Origin: CADEFX01 sp050260355
GTDB lineage: Bacteria; Pseudomonadota; Alphaproteobacteria; Rhizobiales; Hyphomicrobiaceae
Assembly (NCBI GenBank): GCA_050260355.1
Contig: JBLNBZ010000114.1
Location: forward strand, 1 to 64,000
Direction: 5' to 3'
Length of the DNA: 64,000 bases
A program made the translations under genes and the position numbers. Of this stretch, positions 26,029-35,688 are shown piece by piece. Below the pieces are notes generated by a model. It was not told the DNA's origin, did not search any database, and saw nothing but the letters and a program-made list of their open reading frames with translations. Within the stretch, counting starts at the first letter, position 1. Every line of letters starts with the position of its first letter.

Positions 26029-26673
26029 CTATGCGTCCGGAACCATCATTGGCGCGAAGTCCACCATGACGTGCGTCTGGTAGGAGGGACGCTGGGTCAG
26101 TCCGGTGTACCACCGCTCGACGTTCGGCAGCGCAGGTCGCGGTATCCGCAGATTGAAATAGCGGTACATCAGCGTACCGACGGCGATGTCGGCGATCGAG
26201 AGCTGGTTGCCGATGATGAAGGGCCGACCCTGAAGCTGCTGGTCGAGGATTACGAGCCGTTCGCCCGCGCGCTTGGCTGCGGCCTCGACGGCGGCGTGGT
26301 TGCGCTCCCTGGCCGAGACGCGCACGAGCTGTATGAAGCAGGTCAGAATGATGTCGCTGTATAGCGTAGTCAGCGACCAGTCCATCCAGCTGTCGGCCTT
26401 GGCGTAGGTGGGCTCGTCGGCGGGGGACAGCGTGCCGCGGCCATAGGTCTGCGCCAGATGCCGCACGATGGCATTGGACTCCCACAGCACCAGGCCCTTG
26501 TCATTGATGGTGGGCACGAGACGGTTGGGATTGAGCGCGCCGTATTCCGGTGTATCGAGTCCGCCGAACTCGCCGCCGAAATCGAACCGCTCGTGCGGCA
26601 GCCCGAGCTCGCCGACGGTCCACATGACCTTCTGTACGTTGATGGAGGTCCTGCGCCCCCAGATCTTCAGCAT
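26029..26673 (-). CDS. glutathione S-transferase family protein
   Basis: 214-residue GST. The thioredoxin-like N-terminal domain starts MLKIWGRRTSINVQKVMW, with the cis-Pro/Ser region RLVPTINDKG and LWESNAIVRHLAQTYG for glutathione binding. The C-terminal helical domain includes GNQLSIADIAVGTLMYRYF with the N-capping Asp. The start at 26673 fits the family; upstream residues are unrelated. It lies 22 bases downstream of ffh's start on the same strand, without functional link. Confidence 0.9.
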   Translation of the reverse strand: MLKIWGRRTSINVQKVMWTVGELGLPHERFDFGGEFGGLDTPEYGALNPNRLVPTINDKGLVLWESNAIVRHLAQTYGRGTLSPADEPTYAKADSWMDWSLTTLYSDIILTCFIQLVRVSARERNHAAVEAAAKRAGERLVILDQQLQGRPFIIGNQLSIADIAVGTLMYRYFNLRIPRPALPNVERWYTGLTQRPSYQTHVMVDFAPMMVPDA

Positions 26674-26876
26674 CGGAACAAACCTGGCCACACACTTCGC
26701 GGTCGACGCGACCGCCCTCCCAAACATCAACGCGCCCGCGGGCGAGCCTTCGCTGGCGGGCGTTGACCCCCTGTCCGGCCGAGCTTGACCGACAACAGGG
26801 TGGCGGCTCGTAACGTACGGGCCGGCTGGAATGGCTGGCAAGATGGTCGAGGCGAGGCGCAAAGTCAAATCGCGGC

Positions 26877-28013
26877 CTAGTTTGCGGCCGGCGCAACCCG
26901 AAGCACCTGGCCTCGCGGATCGTCGGTCAGAAGCCACAGCGCCCCATCAGGCCCCTGGCGCACATCGCGAATACGCTCGCCCAGGTCCGCCAGCAACACC
27001 TCCTCGCCAACGACCTGATCGCCCCGCAGAACGAGCCGATGCAAAGCTTGTCCTGCCAGCGCACCGACGAACAGATTGCCCTTCCAGCCCGGAGCCAAGT
27101 CAGCGGTATAGAACGCGGCCCCCGATGGGGCGATCGAGGGGTCCCAGTAGTAAATGGGCTGCTCCATTCCCTGCTTGGCCGTGCCGACGCCGATTTTCGC
27201 GCCGGAATAGTCGCGCCCGTACGTGATGACCGGCCAGCCGTAGTTTTTGCCCTTCTCTGGAATATTGATCTCGTCCCCTCCCCTGGCACCGTGCTCTATG
27301 GTCCAGAGGCGTCCCGTTGCGGGGTTGATCGCGGCACCCTGAACATTGCGGTGGCCGATCGACCAGATCTCAGGGCGCCAGCCGGGCAACCCCGGATTGT
27401 CGGCCGGCACCCCGCCGTCGGGTGCGATGCGCACGAGCTTGCCCAGGTGATTGGCGGGATTCTGCGCCTCCTTGCGTAGGGTGTAGCGTTCGCCAAGCGT
27501 CACGAAGAGATTGCCATCACCCCCGAAGACAAGTCGCGAGCCGAAGTGCTCGGTGGAGGCGTAAGACGGTTGCTGCCGGAAGATGACGCGCACGTCCTCG
27601 AGCCGGCCGCCGGCTTCTTGGAGCGCAAGGCGCCCGCGAGCCACGCTGGTTCCGTTTTTCCCGCCGCCGCGCGGCTCTGCATAGGAGAAATAGATGAGAC
27701 TGGAGCTGGCAAAATCCGGCGCCAACGCGATGTCGAGCAGGCCGCCCTGGCCACGTGCGTCCACCTTCGGCACTCCAGCGAGCGGCTCGGACATTTGGCC
27801 CGACCGTGTCACGATCCGTATGCTGCCTGAACGCTCAGTGACGATGAGCCTGCCATCTGGCAGGAACTGCAACCCCCACGGATGATTGAGGCCCCTGGCG
27901 ACGCTTTCGACCTTTATGTCGGACTTGGGCAGCGCCGGAGCCCGGGTCTGGGCGGCCGCTGCCGAGGCTGCAAGCACCACGAGGATCACCGCCGAGCCGA
28001 CAAACGTTCGCAT
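26877..28013 (-). CDS. PQQ-type aldose sugar dehydrogenase (YliI/GdhB-like), exported
   Basis: 378-residue soluble quinoprotein dehydrogenase fold. A signal peptide (MRTFVGSAVILVVLAASAAA) is followed by a six-bladed propeller: LNHPWGLQFLPDGRLIVTER with the catalytic His, GQGGLLDIALAPDF, GERYTLRKEAQNPANHLGKL, IEHGARGGDEIN and WDPSIAPSGAAFY. These are the PQQ and Ca contact regions of soluble glucose or aldose dehydrogenases. It probably oxidises periplasmic sugars, passing electrons to quinone or cytochrome. The long upstream frame to 28289 overlaps dapF and is not coding. Confidence 0.88.
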   Translation of the reverse strand: MRTFVGSAVILVVLAASAAAAQTRAPALPKSDIKVESVARGLNHPWGLQFLPDGRLIVTERSGSIRIVTRSGQMSEPLAGVPKVDARGQGGLLDIALAPDFASSSLIYFSYAEPRGGGKNGTSVARGRLALQEAGGRLEDVRVIFRQQPSYASTEHFGSRLVFGGDGNLFVTLGERYTLRKEAQNPANHLGKLVRIAPDGGVPADNPGLPGWRPEIWSIGHRNVQGAAINPATGRLWTIEHGARGGDEINIPEKGKNYGWPVITYGRDYSGAKIGVGTAKQGMEQPIYYWDPSIAPSGAAFYTADLAPGWKGNLFVGALAGQALHRLVLRGDQVVGEEVLLADLGERIRDVRQGPDGALWLLTDDPRGQVLRVAPAAN

Positions 28014-28127
28014 GCATCCTCCGGGCTCGAGCCGGCCGGGCGTCCTGCAGGGCAAAAAAATGAGCGCCCACAAGCGCGATGAGCCGGATCGATTGTCACC
28101 GCCTTCCTGCTCGCCATATAAGAGTGC

Positions 28128-28997
28128 ATGGCGCAGCCCGACACCCTCCCTTTTCGCAAGATGAACGGCCTCGGCAACGAGATCGTGGTGATTGATCTGC
28201 GCGGAACGTCCAAGGTCTTCAGCCCGTCCGAAGCCCGCGATATTGCCGCACGCCCGCGCTCCCGTTTCGACCAGCTCATGGTCCTGCACGATCCCAGAAC
28301 GGCCGGCACCGAGGCCTATATCCGCATCTACAACACCGATGGCTCAGCGGCCGGCGCCTGCGGCAACGGCATGCGCTGCGTCGGCTGGCTGGCGTCGGAG
28401 CAGGGAGGACGCAAGTCTTTGAAGTTCGAGACGGATGCCGGCGTGCTCGCGGTCATCGTCGACAGCCGCTCGCGCATCAGCGTCGACATGGGCGAGCCCC
28501 GCTTCGGCTGGGCCGACATCCCGCTGTCGGAGCCGTTTCACGACACGCGACGCATCGAGCTGCAGATCGGCCCTGCGGACAAGCCGCTGCTGCACTCCCC
28601 GTCCGTTGTCAACGTCGGCAACCCGCATGCGGTCTTCTGGGTTGACGATATTGGCGCCTACGACCTTCCTCGCTTCGGTCCGCTGCTGGAGAACCACCCG
28701 ATGTTCCCGGAGCGGGCCAATATCTCACTGGCGCACATTACATCGCGGTCGGCGATCTCGGTCAGGACCTGGGAGCGCGGCGCTGGGTTGACCAAGGCTT
28801 GCGGGTCGGCGGCGTGCGCCGCGTTGGTTTGCGCGTCGCGCAACGGTCTGACCGAGCGGACGGCGGTCGTGACACTCCCTGGCGGCCCGCTCGAGATCGA
28901 GTGGCGTCCGGACAACCACATCTGGATGACCGGACCGGCTGAGCTCGAGTACGAAGGCGCGCTCGATGTCGCAGCTCTGGGCCATCTGCCGGCCTAG
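28128..28997 (+). CDS. dapF: diaminopimelate epimerase
   Basis: 289-residue DapF, which interconverts LL- and meso-diaminopimelate for lysine and peptidoglycan synthesis. Both catalytic cysteines are present: Cys78 in AGACGNGMRC and Cys225 in KACGSAAC. KMNGLGNEIVVID is the usual start. It leads a group with mtaB and ftsY, an order conserved in Rhizobiales, and asd of the same pathway is encoded 4.5 kb away. Confidence 0.96.
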   Translation: MAQPDTLPFRKMNGLGNEIVVIDLRGTSKVFSPSEARDIAARPRSRFDQLMVLHDPRTAGTEAYIRIYNTDGSAAGACGNGMRCVGWLASEQGGRKSLKFETDAGVLAVIVDSRSRISVDMGEPRFGWADIPLSEPFHDTRRIELQIGPADKPLLHSPSVVNVGNPHAVFWVDDIGAYDLPRFGPLLENHPMFPERANISLAHITSRSAISVRTWERGAGLTKACGSAACAALVCASRNGLTERTAVVTLPGGPLEIEWRPDNHIWMTGPAELEYEGALDVAALGHLPA

Positions 28998-29094
28998 CAG
29001 CCGTCACGGTTTCACTCTAGACAGAGAGGCGTCAGCGAGCGATCCGCAGGCAGGCAAACAACGGCCCGGCATCGCGTCACTTCCTCAAACCAAC

Positions 29095-30354
29095 ATGTCA
29101 TCCGAGCCTCGCGTCATAACCCTGGGCTGCCGCCTCAACGCTTACGAATCGGAGGTGATGCGCCGGCACGCCGCCTCCGCAGGCCACGGCACGTCCGTGG
29201 TAGTGAACACCTGTGCCGTGACAGGCGAGGCCGTTCGGCAGGCGATGCAAACCGTGCGCAAGGTGCGCCGCGAGAGCCCCGATGCCCGCATCATCGTCAC
29301 CGGCTGCGCCGCCCAGATCGAGCCCGAGCGTTTCGCGGCCATGCCCGAGGTCGACCACGTGGTCGGCAACGGCGAGAAGATGTGCGCCTCAACCTGGGAA
29401 GGCCTCTCTGTCCCGGAGAGCGAGCGCGTGCAGGTCAACGACATCATGTCGGTGCGGGAGACCGCGAGCCATCTGATCGAAGGCTTCGGCGGCCGAGCGC
29501 GCGCCTATGTTCAAGTGCAGAACGGATGCGACCATCGCTGCACATTCTGCATCATTCCGTTCGGCCGGGGCCCCTCGCGCTCGGTTCCAATCGGCGAGGT
29601 CGTACGTCAGATTCGGCGTCTCGTCGAGACGGACTACCGTGAGGTGGTGCTCACGGGCGTCGACATCACGAGCTACGGCGCCGATCTGCCAGGCAGGCCT
29701 ACGCTCGGCCGCCTCGTGCGGCAGATCCTCGACCATGTGCCGCAGCTCGCCCGCCTTCGCCTTTCCTCGCTCGATCAGGTGGAGGTGGACTGCGACCTGA
29801 TGCAGGCGATTGCCTCAGAGCCGCGCTTGATGCCTCACCTCCACCTGTCGCTGCAGGCCGGCGACAACATGATTCTGAAGCGCATGAAGCGGCGCCATGC
29901 GCGCGAGCAGGCCATTGCATTTTGTGCTGAGGTGCGGGCGGTCCGGCCCGATGTGGCGTTCGGCGCCGACCTGATCGCCGGCTTTCCCACCGAGACCGAG
30001 GAGATGTTCGCCAACACGCTCGATCTGGTCGACGCTTGCGGTCTCGCCTATCTGCACGTCTTCCCATTCTCGCCGCGGCCGGGAACGCCTGCCGCGCGCA
30101 TGCCGCAAGTCGCAAGGGCCGAGGTGAAGGAGCGTGCCGCCCGCCTCAGATCGCGCGGGGCGGAGGCCCTGAGCCGCCATCTCTCCGCCCAGACCGGGCG
30201 CATCATCGACGTGCTGGCAGAGGACAACGGCATCGGCCGCGCCGAGGATTTCTGCGAGGTGGCCCTGGCGGGACCTGTTCCCCCGGGCCAGCTGGTCAAG
30301 GCCCGCGTTACCGGCCACAACGGCTCTCGCCTCGAGGCCGAGGTGATGCGATGA
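29095..30354 (+). CDS. mtaB: tRNA (t6A37)-methylthiotransferase MtaB-like
   Basis: 419-residue radical-SAM methylthiotransferase. The N-terminal UPF0004 domain holds cysteines in TLGCRLN, VNTCAVT and VTGCAAQ for the auxiliary cluster. The radical-SAM CxxxCxxC motif is in NGCDHRCTFCIIPFGRG, and a TRAM-like C-terminal region follows. MtaB converts t6A to ms2t6A at tRNA position 37. The start at 29095 is the first giving the family N-terminus. Its stop overlaps the ftsY start by 4 nt (ATGA). Confidence 0.93.
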   Translation: MSSEPRVITLGCRLNAYESEVMRRHAASAGHGTSVVVNTCAVTGEAVRQAMQTVRKVRRESPDARIIVTGCAAQIEPERFAAMPEVDHVVGNGEKMCASTWEGLSVPESERVQVNDIMSVRETASHLIEGFGGRARAYVQVQNGCDHRCTFCIIPFGRGPSRSVPIGEVVRQIRRLVETDYREVVLTGVDITSYGADLPGRPTLGRLVRQILDHVPQLARLRLSSLDQVEVDCDLMQAIASEPRLMPHLHLSLQAGDNMILKRMKRRHAREQAIAFCAEVRAVRPDVAFGADLIAGFPTETEEMFANTLDLVDACGLAYLHVFPFSPRPGTPAARMPQVARAEVKERAARLRSRGAEALSRHLSAQTGRIIDVLAEDNGIGRAEDFCEVALAGPVPPGQLVKARVTGHNGSRLEAEVMR

Positions 30355-31439
30355 GCGCCGGCCCGGAGAAGCCCCGCGGCCTGCTCGGCCGCCTGTTCCG
30401 CGGCGGCACACCAGCAGCGGGTGGCGCCGAGCCTGCGGCTCAGAAGGATCTGGAGGCGGCCGCCGCGATACCGGCTACGGAGGCAGCCGCCGAGGCGGCG
30501 CGCGCGGCAACCGATTCGGCGGCCAAGCAAAGCTGGCTGGCTCGCCTGAAGGCGGGCCTGACCAAGACATCGTCGAAGCTGTCCGATGGCATCACCGGGC
30601 TCTTCACGAAGCGGAAGCTCGACGCGGAAACGCTCGAGGAGCTAGAGGATCTCCTGATCGAGGCCGATCTCGGCGTCGGGACGGCGATGCGCATCACGGA
30701 GGCCCTTTCCAAGGGCCGCTATGCCAAGGAGCTGTCCCCCGAGGCGGTTCGAACCGTCCTGGCCGATGAGGTCGAACGCGTCCTGACCCCCGTTGCCAAG
30801 CCTTTAACCGTCACCGGCGGCCACAAGCCGCAGGTGATCCTTGTGGTCGGGGTCAATGGCACCGGCAAGACCACCACCATTGGCAAGCTCGCACAGCAGT
30901 TCAGCCGCCAGGGGCTGAAGGTCATGCTGGCTGCCGGAGACACGTTCCGCGCTGCCGCCACCGAGCAGCTGCAGATCTGGGGCAAACGGACGGGCGCCGC
31001 GGTCGTCGCCCGCGCCACCGGCGCCGATGCAGCCGGACTGGTCTTCGACGCCCTCAAGGAGGCCCAGACCGGCGGTTACGACGTATTGCTGATCGACACC
31101 GCAGGCCGCCTGCAGAATAAGCAAGCGCTGATGGACGAGCTCGAGAAGGTGGTTCGCGTCATCGCGAAGCTCGATGCCGGCGCGCCCCACGACGTGCTGC
31201 TCGTGCTCGATGCCACGACCGGTCAGAACGCGCTGTCGCAAGTCGAGGTGTTTCGCGATCGCGCACGCGTGACAGGCCTGATGATGACCAAGCTCGACGG
31301 TACGGCGCGTGGCGGCATACTGGTGGCCATCGCCGAAAAATATGGGCTGCCGGTGCATGCCATCGGCGTTGGAGAAGGAGTTGATGACTTGCAACCCTTT
31401 GATCCGAAAGAGTTTGCCCGAGCGATAGCACTCGGTTAA
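30351..31439 (+). CDS. ftsY: signal recognition particle receptor FtsY
   Basis: 362-residue SRP receptor GTPase. An Ala/Glu-rich A domain (residues 1-60) that associates with the membrane is followed by the N domain (LARLKAGLTKTSSKLSDGI) and the G domain: GVNGTGKTTTIGKLA, GDTFRAAATEQL, DTAGR and TKLDGTARGGI. It receives Ffh-ribosome complexes at the membrane. It is translationally coupled to mtaB and followed by two ispZ-family genes. Confidence 0.97.
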   Translation: MSAGPEKPRGLLGRLFRGGTPAAGGAEPAAQKDLEAAAAIPATEAAAEAARAATDSAAKQSWLARLKAGLTKTSSKLSDGITGLFTKRKLDAETLEELEDLLIEADLGVGTAMRITEALSKGRYAKELSPEAVRTVLADEVERVLTPVAKPLTVTGGHKPQVILVVGVNGTGKTTTIGKLAQQFSRQGLKVMLAAGDTFRAAATEQLQIWGKRTGAAVVARATGADAAGLVFDALKEAQTGGYDVLLIDTAGRLQNKQALMDELEKVVRVIAKLDAGAPHDVLLVLDATTGQNALSQVEVFRDRARVTGLMMTKLDGTARGGILVAIAEKYGLPVHAIGVGEGVDDLQPFDPKEFARAIALG

Positions 31440-31491
31440 AGATTAGAGCAAAACATTCACAAATCCGTGATTGGGAACAGGCAACCACAAT

Positions 31492-32148
31492 ATGCGTCGC
31501 TTTCGGGTCTGGCTTAGGCGTCACTATCCGTTCAGCCTGCGTCAGACCGTCAACATTTTTGGTGAGATCGGCCCTCTGGTCGCGATGTTCATCGTCAACG
31601 GGGTTGACGGCATCGCGGCGGGGACATGGGCGCTGATTATCACCACGGTCGCTTCCCTGATCGTCTCGCTGCTGGTGCTCGGCCGCCCTCCGGTCATGCC
31701 GTTCATCGCTGGCGGCGTAAGCGTCACTTTTGGCGCCTTGACACTCATCACGGGCGACGCCAAGTGGGTGCAAATCAAGGTGACGCTGTTCAACACGATT
31801 GTGGCGGCGCTATTGGCCATCGGCCTCAAGACCGGCCACAACTTCTTCAAGTTCGTCTTCGGCGATACCTTCCACTACGAGCCCGCCGGCTGGGATCACC
31901 TGACGCGCAACATGGCTTGGTTCTTCCTGTTCACCGCCGTCATCAACGAGGCGGTGCGGATCGGGTTCGAAAGCACACACTTCATCGCGCTCAACCGGAT
32001 GTTCACGGGCGTCGACATCTGGATCCTGTTCAAGCTGTTCGTGGTCATGCCCCTCACGGCGCTCTTCATGTGGTGGCAGGTGCGGCAGCTTCAGCAATAT
32101 CGCCTGCCACAGAAGCGCCGCTCGGTGACTGTCCGCTCATCGGTGTGA
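31492..32148 (+). CDS. IspZ/YciB-family membrane protein, copy 1
   Basis: 218-residue polytopic protein of the intracellular septation protein A family. Landmarks are the N-terminal FGEIGPLVAMFIVNGVDGIA, VSVTFGALTLITGDAKWVQIK and the C-terminal ITRNMAWFFLFTAV-like segment with NEAVR. About six hydrophobic stretches are visible. YciB proteins are inner-membrane proteins linked to envelope synthesis and division. This copy is more divergent than the next one and has an extra basic N-terminus. ATG 31492 is chosen over a TTG at 31471. Confidence 0.82.
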   Translation: MRRFRVWLRRHYPFSLRQTVNIFGEIGPLVAMFIVNGVDGIAAGTWALIITTVASLIVSLLVLGRPPVMPFIAGGVSVTFGALTLITGDAKWVQIKVTLFNTIVAALLAIGLKTGHNFFKFVFGDTFHYEPAGWDHLTRNMAWFFLFTAVINEAVRIGFESTHFIALNRMFTGVDIWILFKLFVVMPLTALFMWWQVRQLQQYRLPQKRRSVTVRSSV

Positions 32149-32223
32149 CCGGACGAGATCTTGCGCTGTGCGGCGATGAGGTGCAGTCATCCCGGCAACG
32201 ACGGCCTCAGGAGCACGGTTCAT

Positions 32224-32820
32224 ATGGCGCACCAAGCCTCACAGGGCCACCAGCGGCACGGCCTCAAGCTCGCCATCGACCTGGCCCCTCTGCTGGTCTT
32301 CTTTGCGGCCTACCTGTCGCTCGGCATCTTTTGGGCGACGGGCGCTCTGATGGTAGCAACCGTGGTCTCGCTGATCGCTTCGCAGCGGTTGCTCGGCCGC
32401 GTCTCGCCAACGCTGATTGCCACCGCGGCCCTGGTGCTCGGCTTCGGTACATTGACTCTGTTCTTCAATGATCCGCGCTTCATCCAGGTGAAGCCGACCA
32501 TCATCAATCTGCTCTTCGCGGTGGTCCTTCTCGGCGGCCTGCTGCTGAAGCGGCCCGTGTTGCAGACCATGCTCGGTGAAGCGTTGCGGCTGACCGACAC
32601 TGGCTGGCGCAAGCTCACCATCCGCTGGGCCGGATTCTTTCTCGCCATGGCCATGCTCAACGAGATTGTGTGGCGCAACTTCTCCGAGACGGCCTGGGCC
32701 AGCTTCAAAGTGTTTGGCATACTGCCGCTGACACTCGCGTTCGCGGTGCTGCAGGTCGGCCTCATGAAGCGCCACGAGCTTCCTGCAGTCGAGCAATCGG
32801 ATCAGGCAGAGCGCGGTTGA
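32224..32820 (+). CDS. ispZ: IspZ/YciB-family membrane protein, copy 2
   Basis: 198-residue member of the same family and closer to the standard IspZ: LKLAIDLAPLLVFFAAYLSLGIFWATGAL at the N-terminus, FNDPRFIQVKPTIINLLFA in the middle and TIRWAGFFLAMAMLNEIVWR near the end. Five to six membrane segments. It follows copy 1 by 75 bases on the same strand, so the two are tandem paralogues, probably co-transcribed with ftsY. Confidence 0.9.
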   Translation: MAHQASQGHQRHGLKLAIDLAPLLVFFAAYLSLGIFWATGALMVATVVSLIASQRLLGRVSPTLIATAALVLGFGTLTLFFNDPRFIQVKPTIINLLFAVVLLGGLLLKRPVLQTMLGEALRLTDTGWRKLTIRWAGFFLAMAMLNEIVWRNFSETAWASFKVFGILPLTLAFAVLQVGLMKRHELPAVEQSDQAERG

Positions 32821-33013
32821 CACGATCTGGGCCCAATTGTGGCGGCTCCACTATGATTATGCCGTTGCTTGCGAAAATCTGATTGGAATATGGCGCCGGT
32901 AGACGCTATCAGCGGCTCACCGTAAGGTTCGCATCGAAGGTCAGCGGACGAACGGTACGCCTTCCGCGCGACCTCCTTGCCGCGACAGTTCCAGCAAAAA
33001 AACCCCGAGCTCC

Positions 33014-33484
33014 ATGAAACGTGAGTCTGCTGCAGGTCGCCTCGAGCGATCCCCGATTCATTTGCTGCATCGCGCAGGACAATGCGCTACGGACGTTTTC
33101 GCCGCGGAAATGGCAAGCAGCGATTTAACCCCGCGTCAGTACGCGGTGCTTTTAGCCGTATCGCAGCATGAAGGACTGAGCCAGACCGACCTCGTCGAAC
33201 GAACCGGCATCGATCGCTCAACCCTCGCCGATATCGTACGCCGGGTACTCAAGAAGGGCCTGTTGCAGCGTCGGCGCACACGCGATGATGCCCGTGCCTA
33301 CTCGGTCAAGTTGACGGAGGAAGGCTGGCGGGTGCTACGCGCCGCGGAACCGGTCGTGCGGCGTGTCGACGACCGGCTCCTGTCGATGCTGCCGAGCAAG
33401 CAGCGCGAGCAATTCATCGCGGATCTGCTGACGATTGTCCAAATGCTGGGCTCGCCCCCGGTGCCGGACCGCAGGCGCCGCTAG
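33014..33484 (+). CDS. MarR-family transcriptional regulator
   Basis: 156-residue winged-helix regulator. DLTPRQYAVLLAVSQHEGLS, the recognition helix LVERTGIDRSTLADIVRRVL and the wing RRRTRDDARAYSVKLTEEG are classic MarR features. The ligand and targets are unknown. The 193-base region upstream (32821-33013) holds its promoter but I see no obvious palindrome. It is convergent with asd. Confidence 0.9.
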   Translation: MKRESAAGRLERSPIHLLHRAGQCATDVFAAEMASSDLTPRQYAVLLAVSQHEGLSQTDLVERTGIDRSTLADIVRRVLKKGLLQRRRTRDDARAYSVKLTEEGWRVLRAAEPVVRRVDDRLLSMLPSKQREQFIADLLTIVQMLGSPPVPDRRRR

Positions 33485-33556
33485 TCGGGGGCCGCTCGCG
33501 ACCCTCAACCGCGACACAGTCGCAAAGGCAGCTCGTCGATCCGGGTCTGAAGGCGG

Positions 33557-34585
33557 CTATGCCGCCGCCTTCAGCAGGTTGCGATTGATCAGGGTCTCGG
33601 CGATCTGGACAGCGTTGAGCGCGGCCCCCTTCAGCAGGTTATCCGAGACGATCCACAGCGCGATGCCGTTCTCGACGGTTGTGTCCTCGCGGATCCGAGA
33701 GACGTACGTGGCGAACTCGCCGGCGACATCGACCGGCGTGACGTAGCCGCCGGGTTCCCGCTTGTCGACGACGACCACGCCGGGCGCCTCGCGCAGGATC
33801 GCTCGCACCTCATCGACGGTGATGGCCTTCTCAAACTCGATGTTGACCGACTCCGAGTGGCCCACGAACACCGGCACGCGCACGCAAGTTGCGGTCACCT
33901 TGATCTTGGGATCGAGAATCTTCTTGGTCTCGGCCAACATCTTCCACTCTTCCTTCGTGTAGCCGTCCTCCATGAAGGAATCGATGTGGGGGATGCAGTT
34001 GAACGCAATCTGCTTGGGGAACTTCTTGGGCTCCACCTCCTGGCCAGGGACGTACTTACCCTTGGTCTGCGCCCAAAGCTCGTCCATGGCATCCTTGCCG
34101 GCGCCGGACACCGATTGATAGGTGGACACCACCACGCGCTTGATGGTCGCAGCGTCGTGCAGCGGCTTCAGCACGACAACCATCTGCGCCGTCGAGCAGT
34201 TGGGGTTGGCAATGATCTTCTTCTTGGTGTAGCCGCGCACAGCGTCGGCATTCACCTCGGGCACGATCAGCGGCACGTCCTGGTCGTAGCGCCAGCACGA
34301 GGAATTATCGATGACGACGCAGCCCTTGGCCGCGATTTTCGGGCTCCACTCCTTGGACACGGCAGACCCGGCCGACATGAGACAAAAATCGGCCTTCGAG
34401 AAATCGAACGTCTCGAGGTCCTCGCATTTGAGCGTTCGCTCGCCGTAGTTCACCTCGACGCCGATCGAGCGGCGCGAGGCCAGTGCATACACCTCGTCAG
34501 CGGGAAACTCCCGCTCGGCGAGCACGTTCATCATCTCCCGGCCGACATTGCCGGTAGCACCTACGACTGCGACCCTGTAGCCCAT
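33557..34585 (-). CDS. asd: aspartate-semialdehyde dehydrogenase
   Basis: 342-residue Asd. Rossmann motif VAVVGATGNVGREMM, active-site Cys130 in IIANPNCSTAQM, and VTATCVRVPVFVGHSE in the C-terminal domain with the catalytic His. It reduces aspartyl phosphate to aspartate semialdehyde, the branch point to lysine/DAP, threonine and methionine. ATG 34585 is the normal start. It works in the same pathway as dapF of this window but is not in its operon. Confidence 0.97.
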   Translation of the reverse strand: MGYRVAVVGATGNVGREMMNVLAEREFPADEVYALASRRSIGVEVNYGERTLKCEDLETFDFSKADFCLMSAGSAVSKEWSPKIAAKGCVVIDNSSCWRYDQDVPLIVPEVNADAVRGYTKKKIIANPNCSTAQMVVVLKPLHDAATIKRVVVSTYQSVSGAGKDAMDELWAQTKGKYVPGQEVEPKKFPKQIAFNCIPHIDSFMEDGYTKEEWKMLAETKKILDPKIKVTATCVRVPVFVGHSESVNIEFEKAITVDEVRAILREAPGVVVVDKREPGGYVTPVDVAGEFATYVSRIREDTTVENGIALWIVSDNLLKGAALNAVQIAETLINRNLLKAAA

Positions 34586-34791
34586 GGCTGTTCTCTCGAG
34601 GTCTTGTGGCGGGAAAGCTGGCGGCGCCAATCGCCGCGCGAAGCAGGCCCTCCCGTGCGCGATGAATATGGCGGGAGGCGCCTCGAGTTCAAGCGAAAGC
34701 TATGGAATTTCGCGGCCCGCTCCGCGGCTGCCTGGAGACGGGGCAGGGAAGACGGGCCCGAGGAGGCCCGCCAATCTCTCGAGCCGCCCGT

Positions 34792-35061
34792 TCAGAACGT
34801 CTCGCGGCCGAGGCGTGCGGCGTAAGGGATCGCCGCCCGATCGACGCCGATATCCCGCAGCATGCGGTCGTCGAGCCCACGGAGCTCTTGCACCGCGCGC
34901 TGGTATTTGCGCTGCTTGAGCAGCCTGCGAAGTAGCCGCGCCGGGGCGGCGAGCAAAGCGCCCTTGAGCATGCTGGGCGCTGACTCGGCCCCCTGCACCG
35001 CCCCGTCGAGGGCTGCATCAGTCCGTAAGCTGGCGAGTTGTAGAGACTTGCTTATCATCAT
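34792..35061 (-). CDS. DUF1127 (YjiS-like) small protein
   Basis: 89-residue protein with the DUF1127 helix pair near the C-terminus: YQRAVQELRGLDDRMLRDIGVDRAAI. The family is abundant in Rhizobiales; some small members affect RNA turnover and phosphate or carbon metabolism, but no activity is established for this one. Two ATG codons in a row (35061, 35058) follow AGGAAATGCC. A second DUF1127-like gene lies just upstream. Confidence 0.8.
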   Translation of the reverse strand: MMISKSLQLASLRTDAALDGAVQGAESAPSMLKGALLAAPARLLRRLLKQRKYQRAVQELRGLDDRMLRDIGVDRAAIPYAARLGRETF

Positions 35062-35159
35062 GGCATTTCCTTTCGCGCTTCCCCGGCGCAGAAAAACGGC
35101 AAGCCCATTGGCACCACCGCGAATGCGGTGCGCCCGTGGGTTGGTCACGGCAGTGAGTG

Positions 35160-35390
35160 TCAGGCCCGGACGCCGCGGAATAAGCCGGCGCGGATGTCCG
35201 CGATGTCGTGCTCCGATAGCCCCAACCCCCTCAGACGCTCATCCGAGGACGAGGCCAGGTACGCAAGGGTTCGGCGCCGGGCGGCCGCTTCGCGGGCGGC
35301 AATGAGTCGTCCGATCAGGCCCGAAAATAGCCTAGGATTACTTTCCAGAGCGACTTGGGCGTCGCCCGGCCGCAAAGTCAGTGCGGACAT
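35160..35390 (-). CDS. DUF1127-like small protein
   Basis: 76-residue protein ending LASSSDERLRGLGLSEHDIADIRAGLFRG, which fits the DUF1127 pattern, although the preceding helix is less typical. GGAG sits 6 bases before the ATG at 35390; an alternative ATG at 35396 would overlap that RBS. It is 98 bases upstream of the other DUF1127 gene on the same strand. 35391-35688 contains no gene and separates it from the divergent 607-residue gene. Confidence 0.68.
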   Translation of the reverse strand: MSALTLRPGDAQVALESNPRLFSGLIGRLIAAREAAARRRTLAYLASSSDERLRGLGLSEHDIADIRAGLFRGVRA

Positions 35391-35688
35391 GATCATCTCC
35401 AGTGCTCGCTCATGTTTCTTTTTTTGCGCCGCCGACGCCGCGCCGGGCGCGGCAGCCGCGACAATGCACAGGTGGGATCGGCCACAACCGCCTTCAAATT
35501 TATTGTTTTGATGATCTCCATTACCGATCTCAATGAACACCGTCATTGAGAGGTCATGATTCGACAGGAGCGCGGTCAGTCGGACCCGATGGGCCTTACT
35601 CCGCCACGGTTTGTGCTTATGTTGACGTTATGCTCGCCGGCTCAGTAAGGAAGCGCGCGTTCTGAGCCCTCGGCGCCTGGAAGAGAGA

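Noticed and set aside
30036..30350. Upstream extension of ftsY
   Set aside because: The open frame overlaps mtaB coding sequence; the ATGA overlap and family length place the start at 30351.
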